Below are positions 1 to 6,879 of a stretch of DNA of 10,147 nt, piece by piece. Position 1 is the stretch's first letter; each line of letters opens with the position of its first letter. Source of the DNA: Betaproteobacteria bacterium (GTDB lineage Bacteria > Pseudomonadota > Gammaproteobacteria > Burkholderiales > SG8-39); assembly GCA_004298295.1 (NCBI GenBank), contig SCUH01000005.1, forward strand, positions 1 through 10,147, in the 5' to 3' direction. A program made the position numbers and the translations under genes. The notes below the pieces were generated by a model. That model had not been told where the DNA came from. It saw only the letters and a program-made list of their open reading frames with translations, and made no database searches.

Positions 1-304
1 GCTGCCACAGCACCTTGGCGCCGATCGCGATCGCATCCTCGGCGATCGGCAGCACGTCCTTGGTCTTGCGAAACACGTCCACCAGGTCCACCTTGTCCGG
101 GATCTCGCGCAAGCTGGCGTAGCAGCGCTCGCCGAGCACTTCCCTGCCTGCATACCGTGGATTCACGGGAATGATGCGGTAGCCGTGCTCCTGCAGGTAT
201 TTCGCGGCGAAGTGGCTCGGCCGGTGCCAATCGGCCGAAAGGCCCACGACCGCAATGACCCGGTTCGCGCTCAGGATGCGGCGCAGGGAATTGATGTCAT
301 CCAT
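1..304 (-). CDS. CoA-binding domain protein (YccU-like), 3' end missing
   Basis: The first 101 codons of a leftward gene are visible; the rest lies beyond the left edge. The translation starts MDDINSLRRILSANRVIAVV and has the Rossmann-type nucleotide-binding start VVGLS (residues 19-23), then PVNP (46-49), then a VDLVDVFR strand (72-79), and ends in the window at KVLWQ. This order matches the small CoA_binding_2 family (E. coli YccU type), whose members are about 135-145 residues, so roughly two thirds is present. Family members bind CoA or acyl-CoA in the cytoplasm; their exact role is not established and I infer none here. The ATG at 304 is the first start of the frame and gives the usual short N-terminus. 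No good Shine-Dalgarno sits at normal distance: a GAGG is 14 bases away, with a TATATT box between. The gene is divergent from the hydrolase gene. Confidence 0.88.
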   Translation of the reverse strand, partial: MDDINSLRRILSANRVIAVVGLSADWHRPSHFAAKYLQEHGYRIIPVNPRYAGREVLGERCYASLREIPDKVDLVDVFRKTKDVLPIAEDAIAIGAKVLWQ

Positions 305-312
305 GGCGTCTG

Positions 313-318
313 AATATA
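313..318 (-). promoter_or_regulatory. candidate -10 box (TATATT) for the CoA-binding gene
   Basis: Read leftward, TATATT lies 8 bases before the ATG at 304. A start site about 7 bases beyond the box would fall within a few bases of the start codon, so the transcript would have almost no leader. No convincing -35 box is found 16-18 bases upstream, which limits confidence. Confidence 0.35.
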
Positions 319-345
319 CCTCAGGCGGGTGTTGCAGGCCGGTCC

Positions 346-351
346 TATAAT
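346..351 (+). promoter_or_regulatory. consensus -10 box (TATAAT) 8 bases before the hydrolase start
   Basis: A perfect TATAAT at 346-351 is followed by TCCGCGCCC and the ATG at 360. Transcription would be expected to begin around 357-359, giving a leaderless or nearly leaderless message. No purine-rich Shine-Dalgarno precedes the ATG. The -35 position (about 323-328) does not resemble TTGACA, so the promoter would rely on the -10 element or on an activator. Confidence 0.45.
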
Positions 352-359
352 CCGCGCCC

Positions 360-1304
360 ATGAGCGCGCCACATCCGCAGGTCCTGCAGTTGCTGGAGCG
401 TGCGGCGAAGTCGCCGCTGCCCCTTTACCACACGGTATCCCCGCACCTGGCGCGGCGCCTGTATCGCGATACGCGCTCCGTGCTCGCGCCACGGCCTGCC
501 GAAGTGTCCGAGACGCGACTGCTCGTGGCGGCGAATGCCATTGCGCTGCGCGCCTATCGCCCGCTCGGAACGCCGGCTGACGAGGCGCTGCCGGCGCTGG
601 TGTACTTCCATGGAGGCGGCTGGGTGATCGGCGACCTCGACACCCACGACGTGCTCTGCCGGCAGCTGGCGAACGGCGCGCGCTGCGCGGTGTTCTCCGT
701 CGATTACCGGCTGGCGCCCGAGCACGCGTTTCCGGCAGCGGTCGAGGACTGCATCGTGGCGACGCGCTGGATCGCGACCCAGGCCCGCGCGCTCCACGTC
801 GATCCGGCTCGCATCGCCGTCGGCGGCGACAGCGCCGGCGGCAATCTCGCGACCGTGGTCGCGCTGGATGCGCGCGACAACGCAGGCCCTGCGTTGCGCT
901 TCCAGCTGCTCATCTATCCGGCGACCGATCAGCGCTGCGGCTTTGCGTCCCACCAGCGCAACGGCGAGGGCTATCTCCTGACGCGCCACTCGATCGCGTA
1001 TTTCCGCGGCCACTATCTGCCGCGAACGGACGATTGGCTCGATTGGCGCGCGTCGCCGCTGCTCGCGCCGCGCCTGGCCGGGCTGCCGCCGGCGTTTGTG
1101 CTCACTGCGGGCTTCGATCCGCTGCTGGACGAAGGCCGCGCGTACGCCGAGCGCCTAGCGAAGGAAGACGTCGAAGTGGCGTACCGGGAATATTCGGACA
1201 TGGTTCACGGTTTCATCCTTTTCGGCGGCGTGCTGCAGACCGCGAACGCCGCGGTGGAGGAATCTTGCGGGCGCCTGCGCGCCGCCTTCGAGACGCCGGC
1301 ATGA
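360..1304 (+). CDS. alpha/beta hydrolase, hormone-sensitive lipase family esterase
   Basis: A 314-residue cytoplasmic esterase/lipase-type hydrolase with no signal peptide. The oxyanion-hole motif HGGGW is at 84-88 and the nucleophile elbow GDSAGG at 156-161, with Ser158 as nucleophile. FDPLLDEG supplies the acid Asp253, and MVHGF supplies His283. Length and motif spacing are normal for the bacterial hormone-sensitive-lipase (family IV, alpha/beta hydrolase fold-3) group, whose members cleave short or medium acyl esters; the natural substrate cannot be read from sequence. The start at 360 gives the usual family N-terminus (a VLQLLERAAKSPLPLYHTVSP-like cap segment) and no internal start fits better. 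It lacks a ribosome binding site and sits just after a TATAAT box. Its stop overlaps the next start as ATGA (1301-1304), so the thiamine-diphosphate enzyme is probably translated by coupling, which suggests a shared catabolic task. Confidence 0.93.
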   Translation: MSAPHPQVLQLLERAAKSPLPLYHTVSPHLARRLYRDTRSVLAPRPAEVSETRLLVAANAIALRAYRPLGTPADEALPALVYFHGGGWVIGDLDTHDVLCRQLANGARCAVFSVDYRLAPEHAFPAAVEDCIVATRWIATQARALHVDPARIAVGGDSAGGNLATVVALDARDNAGPALRFQLLIYPATDQRCGFASHQRNGEGYLLTRHSIAYFRGHYLPRTDDWLDWRASPLLAPRLAGLPPAFVLTAGFDPLLDEGRAYAERLAKEDVEVAYREYSDMVHGFILFGGVLQTANAAVEESCGRLRAAFETPA

Positions 1305-2983
1305 GCGCGACGCCGGCCTTGCGCCACGGCGGCACGATCCTCGCCGATGCACTTGCGGCGCACGGCGTGAGACTCGCCTTCGGTGTCCCGGGCGAGAGCT
1401 TTCTTCCCGTGCTGGATGGACTGCACGACGTGCGCGAGCGCTTGCGCTTCGTCATCTGCCGGCAGGAGGGCGGCGCCTCCTACATGGCGGATGCCTATGC
1501 CAAGCTCACCGCAGAACCCGGAGTGCTGTTCGTGACGCGCGGCCCAGGCGCCACCAACGGCTCGGTGGGCGTACACACGGCGATGCAGGACTCCTCGCCG
1601 ATGGTGATCTTGGTCGGCCAGGTGGGCACCGACATGGCCGAGCGCGAGGCGTTCCAGGAGATCGATTTCCGCCGCATGTATGGGCCCCTCACCAAGTGGG
1701 TGGGCCAGATCGATCGTGTAGAGCGCATTCCGGAGTATGTCAGCCATGCCTTCCACACCGCGATGGCCGGACGGCCCGGGCCGGTGCTGCTGGCGTTGCC
1801 GGAAGACATGCTGTACGGCGAGGCGGCGGTGAGAGATGCGCCGCACTATCGTACGGTGCGCCCAGGGCCGTCACCGCGTGACCTCGAAGAACTCGAGCGC
1901 CTGCTTGCCGCGGCGGTGCGCCCCTTGGTCGTCGCCGGCGGCGGTGGCTGGACGCTCGAGGCGATGGATGACCTCAGGAATTGGGTTGAATCCGCGGGTG
2001 TGCCGCTCGCCTGCTCCTTTCGCCGTCAGGACTATTTCGACAACCGGCACCCCAGCTTTGCGGGCGACATCGGCATCGGCATCAATCCGAAGCTGGCGCA
2101 GCGCGTGAAGGACGCGGACCTGCTGCTGGTGATCGGCGCCCGACTGGGTGAGATCACCACCAGCGGCTACACGCTGCTCGACGTCCCCGTGCCCAGGCAG
2201 ACCTTGGCGCACGTGCACGCGGGCGCCGAGGAACTCGGCCGCGTGTATGCCGCGAAGCTGCCAATCAATTCCGGCATGGCGCAGTTCGTCGCGGCGCTCA
2301 AGGCGCTGCGCGTGAACGGCGGGCACTGGCGCGACTGGACGCGCGCTGCGCGCGCCGACTATGAAGCGTGGGCCGTGCCGCGGACCATGCCCGGTCCGGT
2401 GCAGCTCGGCGAAATCGCAGCGTGGCTCTCGGAGACGCTGCCGGAAGACGCCATCGTCTGCAACGGTGCAGGCAATTTCGCGGTCTGGCTCAACCGCCAT
2501 TTCTGCTATAAGCGCGGCCGCACGCAACTGGCGCCGACCAGCGGTTCGATGGGTTACAGCGTGCCCTCGGCGGTCGCGGCGGCGATCGCATTTCCGCAGC
2601 GTACCGTCGTCTCGTGGGCGGGCGACGGCGACTTTCTGATGAACGGCCAGGAGCTCGCCACCGCAGCGCAGTACGGCGCCGCGCCGATCCTGGTCGTGGT
2701 CAACAACGGCATGTACGGGACGATCCGCATGCACCAGGAGCGGGAGTACCCGGCGCGGATCTCCGGCAGCGAGTTGCAGAACCCGGATTTCGCGGCCTAC
2801 GCGCGCGCCTTCGGCGGACACGGCGAACAGGTGGAGGCGACGGCGCAGTTCGCGCCTGCCTTCGAACGCGCGCGCGCCTCGGGCAAGCTCGCCGTGATCG
2901 AGGTCCGGATCGATCCCGAGGCGATCACCCCAAACACCACGCTGAGCGCGCTGCGCGCGGCGTCGCTCGATCGGAAGCGCTAG
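1301..2983 (+). CDS. thiamine diphosphate-dependent enzyme, acetolactate synthase large-subunit-like
   Basis: A 560-residue protein with the three-domain layout of the POX/acetolactate synthase family. The N-terminal pyrimidine-binding domain contains FGVPGES (27-33) and RQEGGA (54-59), with Glu56 in the position that activates the cofactor, then a TRGPGATN segment. A central domain follows (about 190-330). The C-terminal diphosphate-binding domain has the metal/ThDP motif from GDGD (441-444) to NN (468-469). The family makes or breaks bonds next to a 2-oxo-acid carbonyl. True acetolactate synthase is doubtful: no regulatory-subunit gene lies nearby and the partner is an esterase. The central segment reads FRRQDYFDNRHPSFAG rather than the usual biosynthetic text, so an uncharacterised 2-oxo-acid decarboxylase or carboligase is equally likely. 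The ATG at 1301 overlaps the hydrolase stop and gives a family-like N-terminus; the frame stays open upstream to 1034 only as a shadow of the hydrolase gene. Confidence 0.9.
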   Translation: MSATPALRHGGTILADALAAHGVRLAFGVPGESFLPVLDGLHDVRERLRFVICRQEGGASYMADAYAKLTAEPGVLFVTRGPGATNGSVGVHTAMQDSSPMVILVGQVGTDMAEREAFQEIDFRRMYGPLTKWVGQIDRVERIPEYVSHAFHTAMAGRPGPVLLALPEDMLYGEAAVRDAPHYRTVRPGPSPRDLEELERLLAAAVRPLVVAGGGGWTLEAMDDLRNWVESAGVPLACSFRRQDYFDNRHPSFAGDIGIGINPKLAQRVKDADLLLVIGARLGEITTSGYTLLDVPVPRQTLAHVHAGAEELGRVYAAKLPINSGMAQFVAALKALRVNGGHWRDWTRAARADYEAWAVPRTMPGPVQLGEIAAWLSETLPEDAIVCNGAGNFAVWLNRHFCYKRGRTQLAPTSGSMGYSVPSAVAAAIAFPQRTVVSWAGDGDFLMNGQELATAAQYGAAPILVVVNNGMYGTIRMHQEREYPARISGSELQNPDFAAYARAFGGHGEQVEATAQFAPAFERARASGKLAVIEVRIDPEAITPNTTLSALRAASLDRKR

Positions 2984-3000
2984 CCCAACCCTCTTTTGGG
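2984..3000. terminator. weak hairpin between convergent genes
   Basis: CCCAA (2984-2988) and TTGGG (2996-3000) can pair around a 7-base loop directly after the TAG of the thiamine-diphosphate enzyme. The stem is only 5 bp and no T-run follows in either direction, so this is at best a weak bidirectional terminator. It is the only structure I see in the 28-base convergent gap. Confidence 0.2.
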
Positions 3001-3011
3001 TCGCGGTTCGC

Positions 3012-5981
3012 CTACGGCCGCCAGTTCGCAACCAGAGTGACAAACGGCGGGACCGCTGCGTTGGCATATAGGCGCCCACCGTGGTCGCGCCAGAGCTGCT
3101 GCGCAGCGTCGCTCTGGGTGGAGGCGTGCCCGCCGACCAAACCTGCGAGTAGCACGAATCGCGCCCAGGTCTCGCCTTCCAGGGGGCTGCCGTCGAGCAA
3201 GGCGCGCGCCAGCTGCAACATTCGCGCTGCATCGCGCTGCGCAATTGCTGAGTACAGCTCGAACCTCTGACGCACTGCGAGGGCCATGTCGCGCGGCGCG
3301 CAGCCGGTCCACCGCGGCTCGACCCAGAGCGAACGGCGCTTCTCGGGCCCGAGGTGCGCCAGCGTCAGCTCGGCGGCGAAATGCAGCTGGACCAGTGATT
3401 GCGGCGAGGGATCTGCGGCGCACAGGACGCGCTGCGGCTTGAGCGTCAGCAGTGTCGCGCGCAGATCGGCATCGGCGACCCGGGAAGCGTCGCTGGCAGC
3501 GTCCAGCAAGACCCGATGCAGCTCGAGCGCATGGTTCTGCGGCAGCAGGCGGCTCGAGGCAGCGAGGGGCACCGGGGCCGAAAGAAATGCGGGCTCGACC
3601 CCGGCCAGCATCTCGTTGACCGGTACCGAAGCCAGTGCGAGCTGCGGTAGCGCATAGGCGCTGAGCGAGGCGAAGCGCGCGCGTCCGGACTCGAGCTGCA
3701 CGTAGGGCCTGAAATCCGAGTTCACGGGGGCTGCGAAGGGCGCGAACAATTGCAGGACGCGGCGGCGATTGCCCAGGCGGCGCACGGCGAGATGCTCCGG
3801 CCCGGTGACGCCGATCCGCGCGAGTTGCTGCAGGAACGCGGGTTCGCGCTGCGGCAAGCCCTGCAGGCGCGGCACCCGTCCCTCGCTCACCGCAACGGCG
3901 ATCAGGTCCCCACGGCTGGCTTCCCAGACCTCGAAGTCCTGAAAGTTTTCCGCCAGCGCCGCGAATACCGAGCCGAGCAGGCGGTCGTCGAACTCGTAGT
4001 GGTGCAGCCACTGGACGAACAACCCCTGCGGCGCAAGATGGCGCTTGATGTCGCGGTAGAACTCGGTCGTGAACAGGCTTGCGACACCGTTGACCCAGGG
4101 ATTCGAGGGTTCCGAGATGATCACGTCGTAGCGTCGCGCGTGGCGCGCAAAGTAGCTTTTCGCGTCCTCGTAGTGCACCTGGCTGCGCGGATCGTTGAAC
4201 GGCCGCCGCACGCGCGCGGCGAAACTGCGCGCCCCGGCGACCATGGCCGGTTCGATCTCGACCGTGTCGAGCACCTTGGGTGCGCCGTGCGCCAGCACGA
4301 CTTCCGCCGTGAGGCCCGAGCCGAAGCCGATGTTGGCGATGGCGCGGGCATCGGGCTTGAGCACGAGCGGCAGCGCGCCGAGCAGCACCATGGTGTACTC
4401 GTCCTCGATCGGCGGCAGCGATGGATCGAGCCGCATCGCGGCGTCCGGCTTACCGTTGGTCGTGATGCTGACCACCGCGTCGTTGGTGACGCGCACCGCG
4501 ACTGAAGCGGTCTTGCCGTCGCGATAGAACGCCACCCGTTGTCGCTCCGGCAGCGCCTTGCCGTAGCGGAACACGCCCGAGGACAGGCGCTCCGGGTCGA
4601 GCACCGCGGCGCGCGCGCTGAGCGTCGCAGCCAGCATGCCGATGATGACCGCGGCGAAGCCCTCGGCGCGCTGCCGGCGCGCGCCCGAGGCGCGCAACAG
4701 CCAGGCGCCCAGCAGCATGTCGAGCACCGCGCCGAGGATCAGCGCGAGCTTGAGGCCCACGCCGGGCAACAAGAGGTGAACCGTAATCAGCACCCCCGCG
4801 ATCGCCCCCAGCGTGTTGGCGGCATAGACCTGTCCGATGGCGCGCTCGCCGTGGCCGCCGCGCAGCAGCGCGTAGGTGAACAGCGGCAGCGTCACGCCTG
4901 CGAGAAAAGTTGCGGGCAGCATGACCGCAAACGCGATGGCGTGGCTGAACAGGTTGAAGAGGGGATAGGCAGCAGCCTCGTGACGGAGCACCGCGAGCGC
5001 CCATTCCATCCAGTCGAAACTGAAGTGATAGACGTAAAGCGTCGCGAGCGCCGCAAGTCCCATGCCGAGCTGCACCAGGCCGCCGAAACGCAGCGGGTTC
5101 TGCAGCCGGTCGATGCGTTTGCGCGCCCACAGCCCCCCGAGCGCCAGGCCGGTGATGAAGGCCGAGAGCATCAGTTCGAAGGCCTGGAACGACGCGCCGA
5201 GCACCAGCGAGAGCATGCGGATCCAGACGATCTCGTAGACGAACGACGCCGCGCCGGTGATGAAGGCCGCCGCGAGCAGCAGCCGCACGATGCGGCGATC
5301 CGCGGCCGGCACGCCCGCCGCGGGCAGCGGCGTGAGGGCGCCCGGTTCGCCACCGCGCGCGAGCCACAGGACGGTTGCCGCCAGCGCGAGATTCACCGCG
5401 CCGCCGAAGCGCATGGTGCCGGGAAGTCCGAGCCAGGCGAGCAGCCAGAAGCCCGCGGCGAGAGCGCCGATCGCAGCGCCGATGGAGTTGGTGAAGTACA
5501 GCAGCGCCAGGTGATGCCCGCTCGCGTCGGGGCCGCGCCGGATCACGGCGCCGCTCATCAATGGAAAGGTCATGCCGAGCAGCACCGTCTGCGGCACGAT
5601 CAGCAGTGCGCACAGCGCGTACTTATAGGCTTCCACCGCCTCCGGCGAGCCCAACGCGGGGATCACGCTGTCGAGCGAGGCTTGCGTGAGCCAGGCGAAC
5701 ACCGGATGGAATGCGAGTGCCGCGAGACCGATCGCCACTTCGACCCAGCCGTACACGGCCAGGAGATTGCGCAGGCGTGCACTCCAGCGGCTTGCGAGCC
5801 AGGCGCCGAGCGCCATGCCGCCCATGAAGGCAGCGAGGACGAACGACTGCGCGAACGCGGCAGCGCCGAGGAACAGTTTGAGGTAGTGCGACCAGAGCGA
5901 CTCGTAGATCAGGCCGGTGAAACCCGATAGCGCGAACAGGGCGAACAGCGCCCGGACATCCAGGCCTGCCGGGAAACGCAC
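3012..5981 (-). CDS. fused multi-pass membrane / spermidine synthase-like protein
   Basis: A 989-residue inner-membrane protein in three parts. Residues 1-460 form about a dozen or more hydrophobic segments in two similar halves (SGFTGLIYESLW near 19-30 and TGAASFVYEIVW near 242-253), the layout annotated as fused MFS/spermidine synthase. Residues about 500-700 form a spermidine-synthase-like Rossmann domain: IEDEY (525-529), IGFGSG (551-556), VEIEP (574-578), YEDAKSYF (604-611), DVIISEPSNPW (619-629), then SLFTTEFYRDIKRHLAP. Residues 700-989 match no domain I recognise. E. coli SpeE has GGGDG, YHE and DCTDP where this protein has GFGSG, YTM and EPSNP, so several polyamine-site residues are changed and spermidine synthesis is doubtful. 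The GTG start at 5981 lies one base past the dehydrogenase stop, with AGGG five bases upstream. An in-frame ATG at 6122 would add 47 arginine- and serine-rich residues inside that gene and is rejected. Confidence 0.87.
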   Translation of the reverse strand: MRFPAGLDVRALFALFALSGFTGLIYESLWSHYLKLFLGAAAFAQSFVLAAFMGGMALGAWLASRWSARLRNLLAVYGWVEVAIGLAALAFHPVFAWLTQASLDSVIPALGSPEAVEAYKYALCALLIVPQTVLLGMTFPLMSGAVIRRGPDASGHHLALLYFTNSIGAAIGALAAGFWLLAWLGLPGTMRFGGAVNLALAATVLWLARGGEPGALTPLPAAGVPAADRRIVRLLLAAAFITGAASFVYEIVWIRMLSLVLGASFQAFELMLSAFITGLALGGLWARKRIDRLQNPLRFGGLVQLGMGLAALATLYVYHFSFDWMEWALAVLRHEAAAYPLFNLFSHAIAFAVMLPATFLAGVTLPLFTYALLRGGHGERAIGQVYAANTLGAIAGVLITVHLLLPGVGLKLALILGAVLDMLLGAWLLRASGARRQRAEGFAAVIIGMLAATLSARAAVLDPERLSSGVFRYGKALPERQRVAFYRDGKTASVAVRVTNDAVVSITTNGKPDAAMRLDPSLPPIEDEYTMVLLGALPLVLKPDARAIANIGFGSGLTAEVVLAHGAPKVLDTVEIEPAMVAGARSFAARVRRPFNDPRSQVHYEDAKSYFARHARRYDVIISEPSNPWVNGVASLFTTEFYRDIKRHLAPQGLFVQWLHHYEFDDRLLGSVFAALAENFQDFEVWEASRGDLIAVAVSEGRVPRLQGLPQREPAFLQQLARIGVTGPEHLAVRRLGNRRRVLQLFAPFAAPVNSDFRPYVQLESGRARFASLSAYALPQLALASVPVNEMLAGVEPAFLSAPVPLAASSRLLPQNHALELHRVLLDAASDASRVADADLRATLLTLKPQRVLCAADPSPQSLVQLHFAAELTLAHLGPEKRRSLWVEPRWTGCAPRDMALAVRQRFELYSAIAQRDAARMLQLARALLDGSPLEGETWARFVLLAGLVGGHASTQSDAAQQLWRDHGGRLYANAAVPPFVTLVANWRP

Positions 5982-5982
5982 G

Positions 5983-6867
5983 TCAGCCCTGGCGCGGCGG
6001 CGGCTCGCCGGCGGCGTACAGGAACACGGCGCAGGTATCGAGCTTGCCGAGCTGCGCCCGCCGTGCGGCCTGATACTGGCTGCGCACCAGCGCGGCGATC
6101 GGCGCCGGACGGTCGAGTTCACCGGCGAGGGCGAGGAAGTAACGCAGGTCCTTGTCCATCAGATCGAGCTGGAACTGCGGCGTGAAGTCACGCTTGAACG
6201 TCTTGGGCAGCTTGGACTTGAGCAGGCGCGATCCCGCGGCGCCCTCGCCCAGGATCTCGAGCGCCGCGGCGCGCTCCAGCCCGGCCGCTTCGGCCACCTG
6301 CGCGGCCTCCGCCAGCGCCGCGGTCGTGATCCCGGAAAGCATGTTGTTGACGAGCTTGATGGTGGCGCCGGCGCCCGCCGCGCCCATGTGCCTGGCGATG
6401 CGCCCCATCGCGGCGTACAGCGGCTGCGCCTGGCCGAAGGCCGCGGCGTCGCCCCCCGCCATGAAGACGAGTTCGCGATTCTGCGCCTGTGCGAGCGAGC
6501 CGGAGACCGGACTGTCGAGGTAGGCGCAGCCCCGCGCGGCGGCGGCGGCCGCGACTTCGCGCGCCATCGCGGGAGTGTTGGTGCTGGAATCGACGATGAC
6601 CGTTCCAGGCGCAGCCCCGGCGAGCACCCCCTGCAGGCCGAGCATCACCGCGCGCGTCGCCACGTCGTCGGCGACCATCGAGCAGACGAATTGCGCGCCC
6701 TGCGCGGCGGCGGCGGGCGTGTCGCAGACGGTGGCGCCCCTGGCGGCGGCCGCCGCCGTCCTGGCGCGATCGCGATTGAACACGCGCAGCGCGAAACCCG
6801 CCGCGAGCAGGTTGAGCGCCATGCGCGAGCCCATCGCGCCCAAGCCGATGAATGCCACGGTCGTCAT
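5983..6867 (-). CDS. NAD(P)-dependent beta-hydroxyacid dehydrogenase (3-hydroxyisobutyrate dehydrogenase family)
   Basis: A 294-residue cytoplasmic oxidoreductase of usual family length. The N-terminal Rossmann fold shows FIGLGAMGSRMALNLL with GLGAMG at 8-13. The substrate loop DSPVSGS is at 118-124, the catalytic lysine is Lys171 in GAGATIKLVNNML, with the NN pair at 174-175, and a second conserved lysine lies in MDKDLRY (Lys240). The family oxidises or reduces 3-hydroxyacids such as 3-hydroxyisobutyrate, tartronate semialdehyde or related compounds; the substrate is not decidable here. The substrate loop departs from the common DAPVSGG..G text, with Ser124 and Arg131 where glycines are usual. 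The ATG at 6867 is chosen because AAGGG lies eight bases upstream; a TTG at 6873 is only two bases from it. The gene starts 12 bases after gltL and stops one base before the fused membrane gene, so it is probably in the glt operon. Confidence 0.9.
   Translation of the reverse strand: MTTVAFIGLGAMGSRMALNLLAAGFALRVFNRDRARTAAAAARGATVCDTPAAAAQGAQFVCSMVADDVATRAVMLGLQGVLAGAAPGTVIVDSSTNTPAMAREVAAAAAARGCAYLDSPVSGSLAQAQNRELVFMAGGDAAAFGQAQPLYAAMGRIARHMGAAGAGATIKLVNNMLSGITTAALAEAAQVAEAAGLERAAALEILGEGAAGSRLLKSKLPKTFKRDFTPQFQLDLMDKDLRYFLALAGELDRPAPIAALVRSQYQAARRAQLGKLDTCAVFLYAAGEPPPRQG
5987..5990 (-). promoter_or_regulatory. ribosome binding site that decides the GTG start at 5981
   Basis: Read leftward the text is CCAGGGCTGACGTG: AGGG, five bases, then GTG. 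The stop TGA of the dehydrogenase (5985-5983) lies inside the spacer. This close coupling supports a GTG start at 5981 over the distant upstream ATG. Confidence 0.6.
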
Positions 6868-6879
6868 GTGCAAATCCCT

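Noticed and set aside
20..50. 9-bp inverted repeat GCCGATCGC/GCGATCGGC
   Set aside because: It lies inside the CoA-binding coding sequence in a repetitive GATCGC/GCGATC stretch encoding EDAIAIGA; likely a codon-use coincidence.
1034..1300. Upstream extension of the thiamine-diphosphate enzyme frame to 1034
   Set aside because: It overlaps the active-site acid and histidine region of the hydrolase in another frame and reads as arginine/alanine-rich filler; the ATG at 1301 gives the normal N-terminus.
1871..3244. Leftward open frame of 457 codons opposite the thiamine-diphosphate enzyme
   Set aside because: Arginine-rich, motif-free translation; the rightward frame has intact cofactor motifs.
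4539..5930. Rightward open frame of 463 codons opposite the membrane half of the fused protein
   Set aside because: Low-complexity Gln/Arg/Glu/His-rich translation with no domain; it is the complement shadow of hydrophobic codons.
5982..6122. 47-residue N-terminal extension of the fused membrane protein from an ATG at 6122
   Set aside because: It lies wholly inside the dehydrogenase gene, is arginine/serine-rich and unlike the family N-terminus, whereas the GTG at 5981 has a well-placed ribosome site.
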